From the NCBI RefSeq assembly GCF_014649735.1, contig NZ_BMTP01000002.1:365697-429696 (forward strand): a stretch of DNA of 64,000 bases, read 5' to 3'. Below the pieces are notes generated by a model that was not told the DNA's origin, searched no databases, and saw only the letters and a program-made list of their open reading frames with translations. The position numbers and the translations under genes were made by a program. Source of the stretch: Streptomyces lavendofoliae (GTDB lineage: Bacteria; Actinomycetota; Actinomycetes; Streptomycetales; Streptomycetaceae). The first letter of the stretch is position 1. Each line of letters starts with the position of its first letter. Shown one piece after another: positions 7,638-15,458 of this stretch.

Positions 7638-8436
7638 CTATCGCTTCGAGGACACGCTCCATCCCCACGGACCCGTCCCGGACGCCGACCAGCCCTGGGG
7701 ACCGGCGACGCCGTACCAGGCCACCCTCCACGAGCGCTTCGATCCGGAGGCGCCGACGGACGGGCACGGGATGGTGTGGGACCCGGCCGAGGAACTCGCC
7801 TTCCTGCTGCACGAGGCCATGGAGGAGGACCGGGTCCGCACTCCGGTCCGGCCGGCTCCGGAGAGTACGGACCGCCTCCTCGAACCGGAGGTCACGGGCC
7901 GTCCCGACGTGGCTCCGGGTCCGCCGCCGGCGCACCCGGCCGGTCACGGCCGCCGCAAGGCTCGCCCGCCGGTACTCACCTGGGCGCGCGTCGGCAGCTT
8001 CCTGCTCTCCGCGCTCTCCGTCGGCCTGGTGTCCATGGTCAGCGTCTTCAGCGGCATCGTCGCCTACGACCCGCTGCGGCACATCGCCGAGGTCCACTCC
8101 CCCGCGAGCACGGTCGGGTGGTGGCCGCTGCTCGTCTACGGGCCCTGGACGGTGGCGTCCCTGTCGATCCTGCGAGCCGCCCTGCACCAGCGTCGCGCCG
8201 CGCATTCCTGGGCGGTCGTCCTGCTCTTCTCCGGCACGGCCATGCTGCTGTGCATGGCGCAGGCGCCGAGGAGTTACACGGACATGGCGGCGGCGGCCCT
8301 GCCCACCGTGGCCTCACTGGCCTGCTTCCAGCAGTTGGTCCGCTTCATCACCCTCACCCGGCCGCCCCGCAAGGCCAAGCCCCGTCACCGGAACGTCGAA
8401 CCGCCTCCCCACCGCCCCGTCCCGCAGCCGTCTTGA
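7630..8436 (+). CDS. DUF2637-family membrane protein
   Basis: A 268-residue protein. Residues 1-110 are polar and Pro/Glu-rich. The remainder holds four hydrophobic segments in the pattern of DUF2637 proteins of actinomycetes (SFLLSALSVGLVSMVSVFSG, WWPLLVYGPWTVASLSILRA, SWAVVLLFSGTAMLLCMAQ, AAALPTVASLACFQQLV), then a basic Pro-rich tail. DUF2637 proteins are found on Streptomyces chromosomes and integrating plasmids and resemble plasmid spread (Spd) proteins in size and topology, but their function is not established. The ATG at 7630 lies inside the end of the upstream gene. Confidence 0.75.
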   Translation: MRDYRFEDTLHPHGPVPDADQPWGPATPYQATLHERFDPEAPTDGHGMVWDPAEELAFLLHEAMEEDRVRTPVRPAPESTDRLLEPEVTGRPDVAPGPPPAHPAGHGRRKARPPVLTWARVGSFLLSALSVGLVSMVSVFSGIVAYDPLRHIAEVHSPASTVGWWPLLVYGPWTVASLSILRAALHQRRAAHSWAVVLLFSGTAMLLCMAQAPRSYTDMAAAALPTVASLACFQQLVRFITLTRPPRKAKPRHRNVEPPPHRPVPQPS

Positions 8437-8494
8437 GCCGCCGCCTGTCCCGCCCGCCCCGAGGTGCTCACCGGGGGCGGGGGCTCGGGCGGCG

Positions 8495-8700
8495 GGGACT
8501 CCGAGGGCGAGCACCGCGGTGTCGTCGTCCGGGCCGTCGTCGAAACTCCTCAGCAGACGGGTGAACGCCCCACCGTCTCGTCGGGCGTGGCGGGGGCGAG
8601 GCCGGTGGCGAAGGCGTGCAGGGCGTCCTCGCCGTACAGGTCGGTGCGGCTGGGACCGGTAGTCGGCGGAGGAGAAGCTGCGGATCAGCGCCCCCGCGAC
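8495..8700 (-). pseudogene. PP2C/SpoIIE-type phosphatase C-terminal remnant
   Basis: Read on the minus strand, one frame gives LYGEDALHAFATGLAPATPD, and after a one-base shift (a run of four G where five would keep the frame) another gives AFTRLLRSFDDGPDDDTAVLALGV, ending with the DDDTAVL motif of PP2C-like serine phosphatases. Only this tail remains, with no start and no N-terminal catalytic Asp motifs. Non-coding DNA surrounds it (8437-8920). Confidence 0.45.
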
Positions 8701-8920
8701 GGCGGACCCCCGACAGGGCGCCCGGCGCAAACGGCAAACGGGACGTCGGTGTCCGCCCCGGTCGGGCGGGTGACCAGTGCGCTTTCCGTTCGCCGGCCGC
8801 CGGCGGCGGGACGCGTCCCCGGGGGTACGGCGGTCATGGAGGGCGGCCCGCCGGGGGGCGAGGGGCCGGTCCGCCGATCGGTGGAGGCCGGGGGCGTGGC
8901 CCTCGCACCCGGGGCGGCGC

Positions 8921-9787
8921 TCAGCCGGGAAACGCCCCCGAAGCCCGTGCGCGGCGGCCGGCCGGCGGACGCGCGAGGCGGCGGGCGCGGGCGCGGCCCG
9001 TCCTGGCGTACCACTGGACGGCCAGCACGACCGCCAGGGCGAGTTCGACCAGGTCGCCGCCGTAGTACATGAGCTGCGCCCCGGCGCTCAGGTCCGCCGC
9101 GGCGAAGGAGGTGCCGGGGGGCGGAGCCGCGTAAAGGGTCTTGGCCAGGACGGCGTGGGCGGCGCCGGCGGCGAGCAGCGTGCCGCCGCGCAGGACGAGA
9201 CCCCTGCGGTGGCGGACCGGTTCGGTCTGGCAGACGGCGAGCGTGAACAGCAGTCCGGCGAGCAGCACGTGCGCGTGCACGGCGGCGTGGACCCAGGCGT
9301 GCTCCCGGGTGGCGGCGAACAGGCCGGTGCGGTACAGCAGCCACAGGCCCCCGAGGTCCAGCAGCGCCGCCACCGGCGGGAAGGCGAGCACACCGGCGGG
9401 GCGTGACCGCAGCACCGCCGTGAGCCCCCGGCGTACGGGGCCGGGCGGTGTGACGCGCAGGACCAGGGTGAGCGGCCGGGCGAGAACGAACAGCAGGGGC
9501 GCCGCCATACCGACGACCAGGTGCTGGGCCATATGGGTGGTGAACGGGGCCCCCACCGGCGTGCCCGCCATCCCGCCCGCAGCCGCCCATGCCAGCGCGC
9601 CGCCGCCGCAGGCGAAGGACACGTCCCGGTACGGGGGCCAGGCGTCGCCCCGGCGGCGCAGCCGGGCCGCGGCCAGCAGGTAGGCGCCGACCGCGAGCAC
9701 GGCGACGGCGGCGGTCAGCGGCCCGGCGAGACCCGCGAGGCCGGCGGGCACGTCGGCCGGGGCGGGGTGGACGTGTATTGCCGTCAC
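8921..9787 (-). CDS. CtaG-like cytochrome c oxidase assembly membrane protein
   Basis: A 288-residue polytopic protein of the caa3_CtaG family, with about seven hydrophobic segments and characteristic His-bearing motifs (FTTHMAQHLVVGMAAPLLFVLARPL, HAWVHAAVHAHVLLAGLLF, MYYGGDLVELALAVVLAVQWY). The family is associated with copper delivery or assembly of haem-copper oxidases. GTG at 9787 overlaps the stop of the DUF2243 gene (GTGA), which indicates coupling. The C-terminal tail is Arg-rich. No cytochrome oxidase genes adjoin it; a solitary ctaD lies 25 kb away at 35.2-37.0 kb. Confidence 0.8.
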   Translation of the reverse strand: MTAIHVHPAPADVPAGLAGLAGPLTAAVAVLAVGAYLLAAARLRRRGDAWPPYRDVSFACGGGALAWAAAGGMAGTPVGAPFTTHMAQHLVVGMAAPLLFVLARPLTLVLRVTPPGPVRRGLTAVLRSRPAGVLAFPPVAALLDLGGLWLLYRTGLFAATREHAWVHAAVHAHVLLAGLLFTLAVCQTEPVRHRRGLVLRGGTLLAAGAAHAVLAKTLYAAPPPGTSFAAADLSAGAQLMYYGGDLVELALAVVLAVQWYARTGRARARRLARPPAGRRARASGAFPG

Positions 9788-10272
9788 GCGGCCGGGCCGG
9801 GGGTGCGCCGGGTCGCCCGCACGGTCAGGCCGAGACCCACGAGGAGCAGCAGGAGGCCGGCGGCGTTCCACGCCCAGTCGTACGGCGTGACGTCGACCCC
9901 GTAGCGGATCTGGTGCAGGCGCAGCAGCTTGTGGTCGACGATCCCGTCGAACAGCTGGAAGGCCCCGAGACCCAGGAGGAAACCGGCCCGGGCGTGGGCG
10001 GGAGCCAGGGCGTGGCGGCGGCGCAGGTCCGCGTAGGCGAAGAATCCGGCGACCAGGGCGAGCAGTTCGGCGGTGTGCAGCAGCCCGTCGGACAGCAGGC
10101 CGACGGCGGTCGTCGAGCGGTCGTAGAAGTGGTGCCAGCCGAGAATCTGGTGGAAGACGATCTCGTCGGCGGCCGCCATGACGGCCGCCCCGATGACCGC
10201 GCTCACGACCAGCGACCCGCGCGGTCGGGGGAGCTTGCCGAGGGGATCCGGGGTGGGCGCCGACCGGCTCAT
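9784..10272 (-). CDS. DUF2243-family membrane protein
   Basis: A 162-residue protein with four hydrophobic segments and the family motif DEIVFHQILGWHHFYDRST near residue 40, plus GAFQLFDGIVDHKLLRLHQIR. DUF2243 proteins are often encoded beside CtaG-like proteins, as here (4-base overlap). ATG at 10272 has GAGAGGCAGG just upstream. Conserved His and Asp suggest metal binding, but the function is not known. Confidence 0.8.
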   Translation of the reverse strand: MSRSAPTPDPLGKLPRPRGSLVVSAVIGAAVMAAADEIVFHQILGWHHFYDRSTTAVGLLSDGLLHTAELLALVAGFFAYADLRRRHALAPAHARAGFLLGLGAFQLFDGIVDHKLLRLHQIRYGVDVTPYDWAWNAAGLLLLLVGLGLTVRATRRTPGPAA

Positions 10273-10552
10273 CTGGTCCTGCCTCTCTGAGGTCGTCCGG
10301 GGACGTGAACACGCCCGCCGAGCGGGTACCCGGCACTTCGTGATCAAGGCCGGGCCGTGGCGGGGGCCGCCGGCACACGTGGCCGGTACGCCGGTACCCC
10401 GCTCGCGTCCCTCCTGGTCATGGACGCCATGCCCGTTTTCGCGGCCGGAATCGCCCGATCACGGCGGTTTCCGGAATTCAGGTAAATGCCCGACCCGAAT
10501 GCGGGTACGCGGAAGCGGCAGACGAGCACTCCCTTCCATTTCTGGAGGATCC

Positions 10553-11308
10553 ATGAGCGGCTTCGAGGAGCCAGGGCGCCGCGATCAGAGCACGCCCGGC
10601 GCGGTGGCGCGCACAGCGCAGGAGAAGGCGGCCGAGAGCGCGGGGATGGTCGGCGACAAGGCCGCCGAGGTTGCCGGCACCGCCAAGGAGCAGGTGGCAG
10701 GTCTGACCCAGGAGGCCACGGCACAGGCACGTGACCTCGTGGGCGAGCTACGCGGCCAGCTCCGCGACCAGGCGCACAGCCAGACGCAGCGGCTGGCGGA
10801 GAACGTCCGCCAGCTCTCCGACGAGCTGCGGGAGATGAGCGAGAACGGCAAGCCGGACTCCGGTGTCGGCGGTGTGGTCCGGCAGATATCGGACGGCGGG
10901 CGCCAGGTGGCCGACCGGCTGGAGCAGCGGGGCCCCGACGGCCTCGTCAGCGACCTGCAGGACTTCGCCCGGCGGCGGCCCGGTGTCTTCCTGGCGGGCG
11001 CGGCACTGGCGGGATTCGTCGTCGCGCGGGCCGGGAAGGGCGTCAGCGCGGCGGGGTCGTCCGACTCCTCGTCCCCGGTGGCCTCCGGGCAGCGGGACGA
11101 CGGACCGCGGTACACGACGCCGTCGGCCGGCGTCGGCGCCGGGGCCGGCACCGGCGTCGAGGCACCGACGGGGCTGCCCCCGGCCCCCCCGGTCACGCCG
11201 CCCACGGTCCCACCGGTCGCGCCGCCCACGTCGCCGCCGCCCGTGGTGGCCCCGCCACCGCCCACCTACCCCACCACTCCCCAGCCGGGCGAAGGGGGCC
11301 GGCTGTGA
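10553..11308 (+). CDS. Ala/Gln-rich helical membrane-anchored protein, Pro-rich tail
   Basis: A 251-residue protein with three parts. Residues 1-100 are a long Ala/Glu/Gln amphipathic helical region with heptad-like spacing (AQEKAAESAGMVGDKAAEVAGTAKEQ). One hydrophobic segment (GVFLAGAALAGFVVARAG) lies at about 143-160. The last 60 residues are a Pro/Thr/Val-rich tail with PPTVPPVAPPTSPPP repeats. GGAGG at 10544-10548 supports ATG 10553. It is the first gene of a coupled three-gene set with a holin-like and a DUF3618 protein; this trio recurs in actinomycetes and is thought to be envelope-stress related, though its role is unproven. Confidence 0.75.
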   Translation: MSGFEEPGRRDQSTPGAVARTAQEKAAESAGMVGDKAAEVAGTAKEQVAGLTQEATAQARDLVGELRGQLRDQAHSQTQRLAENVRQLSDELREMSENGKPDSGVGGVVRQISDGGRQVADRLEQRGPDGLVSDLQDFARRRPGVFLAGAALAGFVVARAGKGVSAAGSSDSSSPVASGQRDDGPRYTTPSAGVGAGAGTGVEAPTGLPPAPPVTPPTVPPVAPPTSPPPVVAPPPPTYPTTPQPGEGGRL

Positions 11309-11745
11309 CGACACACGTGCCCGAGCACGACGGGGTGGCCTACCGGACACCGCCGCCCGCCGCCCCGCAGGACACGTCGATCGGCGACCTGATCAGCGAC
11401 ATCAGCACGGACCTGTCCCAGCTGGTCCGTGACGAGATCGAGCTGGCGAAGGCGGAGATCAAGGAAGAGACCACGAAGGCCGGCAAGGCCATGGGCATGC
11501 TGGGTGGAGCCGGATACGCCGGCCATCTGGTCCTGCTGCTCGGCAGCTTCACCGTGATCTTCGCGCTCGGCAACGTCATGGACATCGCCTGGGCGGCCCT
11601 CATCGTGACGGCCGTGTGGGCCGTCGTCGGAGCGGTGCTCTACACGACCGGCCGCAAGCGGCTGCGCACCGTCAACCTCAAGCCCGAACAGACCATGGAG
11701 ACCTTGAAGGAGGACGCCCGATGGGCGCGACACCCCAGGAGCTGA
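11305..11745 (+). CDS. Phage holin-like (Phage_holin_3_6 family) membrane protein
   Basis: A 146-residue protein. Its N-terminal helix IGDLISDISTDLSQLVRDEIELAKAEIKEETTKAG, followed by two adjacent hydrophobic hairpins (residues about 68-112), is the standard layout of the actinobacterial phage-holin-like family. Despite the name these are chromosomal and not known to lyse cells. GTG 11305 overlaps the previous stop by 4 bases, and the end overlaps the next gene by 25 bases, so all three genes should be co-translated. Confidence 0.8.
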   Translation: MTTHVPEHDGVAYRTPPPAAPQDTSIGDLISDISTDLSQLVRDEIELAKAEIKEETTKAGKAMGMLGGAGYAGHLVLLLGSFTVIFALGNVMDIAWAALIVTAVWAVVGAVLYTTGRKRLRTVNLKPEQTMETLKEDARWARHPRS

Positions 11746-12395
11746 GGAGCGACGTGGAATACCGGCGCGCTCATCTCGCCCGCAACGTCGATCTCCTCGC
11801 GGACAAGGTGACGCCCGGCAGGGTGGTACGGCGCAAGGCGGGGTCGGCCCGCAGCCGGCTCAGCGGAGTGAAGGAGCGCGTGATGGGTACGACGCGGGAC
11901 GCCGCCGACAGCCTGACGCAGTCGGCGCACGGAGTCGCCGGCAGCGCCGGTGACACGGCGAGCAGTGCGGCGCAGACGGTCCAGGAGACCGCCGGCCAGG
12001 CCGGAGAGGCCCTGCAGCAGGCGCCGGGGCAGATCAAGCGGCAGACGCAGGGCAGCCCGCTGGCCGCCGGGCTCATCGCCTTCGGCGCCGGGATGCTCAC
12101 CGCCGCCCTGCTGCCCACCACCAGCGCGGAGGAGCGGGCGGGGCAGCGGCTCCGGGAGCACTCCGACGAACTGCTGGAGCCCGTGAAGCAGCAGGCGGTC
12201 CAGGCCGCGCAGGAGGTCAAGGAGGAGCTGCGCGAACCGGCCGCGCAGGCGGTCGAGTCGGTGAAGTCCACGGCGCAGGACGCGGTGGACACGACCAGGG
12301 AACAGGCGCGGAGCGCCGGCCAGGACACCGCGGAGGGCCTGCGGCGCACCGGCCAGGACACCGTCGCCGAGGTACGCGACCAGACGGGTCGCTGA
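11721..12395 (+). CDS. DUF3618-domain protein
   Basis: A 224-residue protein. The N terminus (TPQELRSDVEYRRAHLARNVDLLADKVTPGRVVRRK) is the DUF3618 signature. A long Ala/Gln/Glu helical region follows, then one hydrophobic segment (LAAGLIAFGAGMLTAALLP, about 113-131) and a second long helical tail. GGAGG at 11709-11713 fits ATG 11721. It is the last gene of the trio; a perfect palindrome 24 bases downstream probably terminates the operon. Confidence 0.8.
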   Translation: MGATPQELRSDVEYRRAHLARNVDLLADKVTPGRVVRRKAGSARSRLSGVKERVMGTTRDAADSLTQSAHGVAGSAGDTASSAAQTVQETAGQAGEALQQAPGQIKRQTQGSPLAAGLIAFGAGMLTAALLPTTSAEERAGQRLREHSDELLEPVKQQAVQAAQEVKEELREPAAQAVESVKSTAQDAVDTTREQARSAGQDTAEGLRRTGQDTVAEVRDQTGR

Positions 12396-12419
12396 CTCCC
12401 GCGCACGGCGGGCGCAGGC

Positions 12420-12441
12420 GTGCCCGGCCCGGGCCGGGCAC
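12420..12441. terminator. Perfect 22-bp palindrome after the DUF3618 operon
   Basis: GTGCCCGGCCC (12420-12430) is followed directly by its exact complement GGGCCGGGCAC (12431-12441). It lies 24 bases after the DUF3618 stop. Factor-independent termination is the likely role (no U tract, as usual in Streptomyces). Confidence 0.6.
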
Positions 12442-12467
12442 GAACCGGGTCTGGCCGCCGAACGTAC

Positions 12468-12498
12468 CGAACCCGGACCCGGACCGAACCCGGACCCG
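12468..12498. repeat. Two 14-bp direct repeats
   Basis: CGAACCCGGACCCG occurs at 12468-12481 and 12485-12498, period 17, in the 330-base gap before the TetR gene. Two or more copies in tandem could be operator half-sites for the adjacent regulator, or simple low-complexity drift. Confidence 0.4.
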
Positions 12499-12726
12499 AA
12501 ACCCCGGCCCGCACCCGCGACTCCAGGGATCGAACCGCCCGCCGGCGCGAGGCCGGGACGGATCACTGCGGCGGGCGCGGTGCCGCATCCGCGGGGCCGG
12601 TCGGTGGTCGACAGCCACCGGACCGGCCCCGCCAGTGTGAGCGGGGGTGGCCGGATCACGCGCCTGACCGGAGGGCTCCGGCCGTGGAACACCTGTGCTG
12701 TCGTAGCCGACGGGTACGGTTTGACC

Positions 12727-13437
12727 ATGGACGCATCCGGAATCGGTTCCGCCGACGAGAACTTCAAGTCCACCGCGCGCCAACTGCTGGCGAAGGAGGG
12801 CGCCTCGGGGGTGTCCCCGGACGCGGTCGCCCGTGACAGCGGTGTGCCCGTCGCCGACGTCGAGGCCCACTTCCCCGACCGGGACGCCCTGTTGACCGCC
12901 CTGGTCATCGACGCCTACAACGAGTCGGGCGCGGCTATGGAGCGGGCCGACCAGGCCGCCAGGGACGCCGGCGCGCCGGCGGGCGCGCGACTCCTCGCGG
13001 TCACGCGCGCGCTGCGGCGGTGGTCCTTCGACAACACGGCCGAGTTCACGCTGATCTACGGCTCCCCCGTCCCGGGGTACCACGCCCCGCAGGACACGGT
13101 TCCGCCCGCCTCGCGCACCCCCGCCGTGCTGGCGGGCATCGTGCGGTCGGCGCTGGAGGCCGGTGAACTCACGCCGCCGCGGCGCGCGGTGCCCGGTCCG
13201 CCGCTGCTCCTGCCGGAGGCAGTGGAGCTGTTCGGGGGCGTGCCCGAGGCGCCGTTCTCGGACATCATCGAGCGCGGCATCGTCCTGTGGAGCAACCTGA
13301 TCGGGCTGCTGGTGTTCCAGGTCTTCAGCCGCACCCACGACAGCGTCCGGGACGAATCCGCGTTCTTCGACTACGCCATCGCCGTGGCGGCCGAGAGCAT
13401 CGGGCTCGAGGTCCCCTCGGGCGAGACGACCGACTGA
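12727..13437 (+). CDS. TetR-family transcriptional regulator
   Basis: A 236-residue regulator. The N-terminal helix-turn-helix is recognisable (STARQLLAKEGASGVSPDAVARDSGVPVADVEAHFPDRDALLTALV, residues about 14-58), although its core is more divergent than usual. The remainder fits the TetR C-terminal ligand domain with the WHG-like pattern LRRWSFDNTAEFTLIYGSPVPGY. No obvious target operon adjoins it: the next gene follows by 40 bases on the same strand. It may be autoregulated from the preceding gap. Confidence 0.8.
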   Translation: MDASGIGSADENFKSTARQLLAKEGASGVSPDAVARDSGVPVADVEAHFPDRDALLTALVIDAYNESGAAMERADQAARDAGAPAGARLLAVTRALRRWSFDNTAEFTLIYGSPVPGYHAPQDTVPPASRTPAVLAGIVRSALEAGELTPPRRAVPGPPLLLPEAVELFGGVPEAPFSDIIERGIVLWSNLIGLLVFQVFSRTHDSVRDESAFFDYAIAVAAESIGLEVPSGETTD

Positions 13438-13477
13438 CCGTCCGCCGCGCGCGGGTCATCCGCAGGGAACCAGGCCG

Positions 13478-14632
13478 TTGAACACCACCAGAACCATCTG
13501 CTTCGTCATCGCGGCGCTCTCGTCGTACGCCGCGCTGGTCTACCGGCTCTGCCAGGTGCGGCGCAGCTGGCGGGAGAACGCCTACCGCGCCCTCGTCGTC
13601 ACCCTGCTGTTCCAGTGCCTCACCTTCACGATGGGCGCCGTCGCCATGGGGGGCGGCGGCTTCCTGGGCGTCGGGAACCTCGCCATCCTGGTGATGCACC
13701 TGGCGGCCGTCGCGTTCTGCGTCAGCGCGCAGATCATCCTGTTGCGGTGGGCGACGCCCGAGGAGGAGGCCGCGCGCAAGTCCCGCCACTGGCTGGTCAC
13801 CGGCGTCGTCCTGGACGTGGTGCTGGCGGTCCTCTTCTTCGTCGCCGACGGTCCGGACCGGCCGTCCTCGGACTTCGACACCGGCAGCGGCCGGCCGCTG
13901 ATCCTCACGTACCTCCTGCTGTTCATCGTCTCGCAGGCGGTTCCGTGCGTCACCATCTTCCGCCAGTGCGGCCCGTACGCGCGCATGACGGACAACGCCT
14001 CGCTGCGCCAGGCGCTGCGGTTGCTCTCGGTCGCCGCGGTCGTCCTCTTCCTCTACTGCGCGGCGCGGACGGTCAACATCCTCACCGCCGCCGCCGGCGT
14101 CGACATCGGCGTGTGGAAGGTCGCCGCGTCCGTCTTCAGTGCCCTGGGCATCGTGATGCTCTCGCTCAGCCTCACCATGTCCTCCTGGTGGGCGTCGGTC
14201 ACCGGCGTGGTCGACTGGGCGCGCAGGTACCGTTCGTACCGGGCGCTCTATCCGCTCTGGCGGGACCTGTACGAGTCCTCGCCCGACATCGTCCTGGAGC
14301 CGCCCGGCGCGTCGGTGTCGGACCTCGACTACCGCCTGCACCGCCGGGTGGTGGAGATACGCGACGGCTGGCGCGACCTGCGCCCGTACATCGACCGCAC
14401 GGCCGGCAGCGCCACCGGGGCGGACGCGGCGGGCGGCGAGGAGTCACGCCAGGCGTTCACCGAGGCGGCGCAGATCCGGCAGGCCCTGCACGCCAAGCGG
14501 GCCGGCACGATTCCCGCCGACAACAAGGACGCCGGCGACTTCGACGACCGCGACACGGACAACTTCACCGCGGAGGTCGAGTGGCTCACCAAGGTCGCCT
14601 CCGCCTACCGCAGGCTGGGCAAGAACGGCTGA
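13478..14632 (+). CDS. MAB_1171c-family putative transporter (DUF6545 C-terminal)
   Basis: A 384-residue membrane protein with about seven N-terminal hydrophobic segments (residues 1-245) and a soluble C-terminal domain (LYPLWRDLYESSPDIVL onward) typical of this actinobacterial family. The start is a TTG at 13478 behind CAGGGAACC. Members commonly occur next to an XRE regulator and an ImmA/IrrE peptidase, which follow here at 15018 and 15455 but behind two strong hairpins and their own promoter region. Transport activity is only a predicted annotation. Confidence 0.75.
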   Translation: MNTTRTICFVIAALSSYAALVYRLCQVRRSWRENAYRALVVTLLFQCLTFTMGAVAMGGGGFLGVGNLAILVMHLAAVAFCVSAQIILLRWATPEEEAARKSRHWLVTGVVLDVVLAVLFFVADGPDRPSSDFDTGSGRPLILTYLLLFIVSQAVPCVTIFRQCGPYARMTDNASLRQALRLLSVAAVVLFLYCAARTVNILTAAAGVDIGVWKVAASVFSALGIVMLSLSLTMSSWWASVTGVVDWARRYRSYRALYPLWRDLYESSPDIVLEPPGASVSDLDYRLHRRVVEIRDGWRDLRPYIDRTAGSATGADAAGGEESRQAFTEAAQIRQALHAKRAGTIPADNKDAGDFDDRDTDNFTAEVEWLTKVASAYRRLGKNG

Positions 14633-14678
14633 CACCCCGGCCGTACATCCCATCCCATCCCGTGCACGGGTGACGCAC

Positions 14679-14716
14679 CCCGCCCGGTCCGGACGTCCCC
14701 CGTCGGACCGGGCGGG
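14679..14716. terminator. Hairpin terminator 1 after the MAB_1171c gene
   Basis: Arms CCCGCCCGGTCCG (14679-14691) and CGGACCGGGCGGG (14704-14716) are exact complements around a 12-base loop, 47 bases after the stop codon. Confidence 0.7.
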
Positions 14717-14782
14717 CCCCCCGTCCCCCGTGGGCCCCGTCGTTCGTCTCCCCCGCGGGGCCCCCTCGCACCAGGCCGGTGG

Positions 14783-14813
14783 GGACCGGGCGGGCGTGGT
14801 GCCCGCCCGGTCC
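14783..14813. terminator. Hairpin terminator 2, tandem with the first
   Basis: Arms GGACCGGGCGGGC (14783-14795) and GCCCGCCCGGTCC (14801-14813) pair perfectly around a GTGGT loop. It lies 66 bases after the first hairpin, so the XRE gene is strongly insulated from upstream transcription. The arms are related in sequence to those of hairpin 1. Confidence 0.7.
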
Positions 14814-14887
14814 TGGCCCGACCCATCCCCCGAGGGCCGGACCAGCCGAGATCACCGGCATCCGACTCGGCCACCCCCGTGAACCAA

Positions 14888-14987
14888 GTTAGCTGCCAGC
14901 TATCGGCGAGCTCCAACGTTGTCTGAGACGCGCTCAATTGTCAACTGGCGGCTAATCTGCGAAACTGACGATTAGCCAAGGGCTAAT
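14888..14987. promoter_or_regulatory. Repeated operator-like motif before the XRE gene
   Basis: The heptamer GGCTAAT occurs at 14950-14956 and 14981-14987, its inverse ATTAGCC at 14971-14977, and a variant GTTAGCT at 14888-14894 that is part of the palindrome TAGCT-GCC-AGCTA (14890-14902). The stretch is A/T-rich compared with its surroundings and immediately precedes the XRE regulator, so autoregulation by that protein is likely. Confidence 0.55.
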
Positions 14988-15017
14988 GCCGAGGAGGTGA
15001 CGGGAGGGAGATCGCGA

Positions 15018-15458
15018 ATGTCCGGGACTGATGACCGGCCCGTGCTGGCAGTGCGTCTGGACAACCTCTTCAAGACGGTTCGTCCCAAGGGCAGGCACTG
15101 GACCAACGCCGAGGTGGCCGAGGAGCTGAAGCAGGCCAATCCCGACCTCCGGGTCGGCGGTGTGTACCTGTCGCAGCTGCGGACCGGCAAGCGCTCCAAC
15201 CCCTCACCCGACCTACTGGCCGCCCTGGCGCGCTTCTTCGGGGTGTCGGTCGCCTACTTCTTCGACGACGACGTCGCCGAGTCCGTCCTGAGCCAGGTCG
15301 CCGCCATCGAGGCGCTGCGGCAGGCCGGCGTCCGCTCGGTGGCGATGCGGGCCGCCGGGATGAAGAAGGAGAACCTTCAGGCCATCACGGCCATCATGGA
15401 CCAGTACCGGCAGATGCAGGGCCTCCCTCCCGTCACCGACCCCGCGGAGCAGGAGTGA
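15018..15458 (+). CDS. XRE-family transcriptional regulator
   Basis: A 146-residue protein with a Cro/C1-type helix-turn-helix spanning about residues 8-78 (LDNLFKTVRPKGRHWTNAEVAEELKQANPDLRVGGVYLSQLRTGKRSNPSPDLLAALARFFGV in outline), with VYLSQLRTGKR as the recognition helix. The C-terminal half is helical. ATG 15018 has GGGAGG at 15002-15007; a GTG at 14997 is possible but badly spaced. GTGA overlap couples it to the ImmA/IrrE peptidase, which in related pairs cleaves the partner repressor. Repeated GGCTAAT motifs upstream are probable binding sites. Confidence 0.85.
   Translation: MSGTDDRPVLAVRLDNLFKTVRPKGRHWTNAEVAEELKQANPDLRVGGVYLSQLRTGKRSNPSPDLLAALARFFGVSVAYFFDDDVAESVLSQVAAIEALRQAGVRSVAMRAAGMKKENLQAITAIMDQYRQMQGLPPVTDPAEQE

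Noticed and set aside
10481..10508. SigB-type promoter ending in GGGTAC before the helical membrane-protein operon
   Set aside because: GGGTAC is present at 10503-10508, but no GNNT -35 element lies at the required 14-16 base distance.
14641..14820. Repeated hairpins considered as a possible CRISPR-like or REP array
   Set aside because: Only two hairpins, different loops and no regular spacer; two consecutive terminators explain them.
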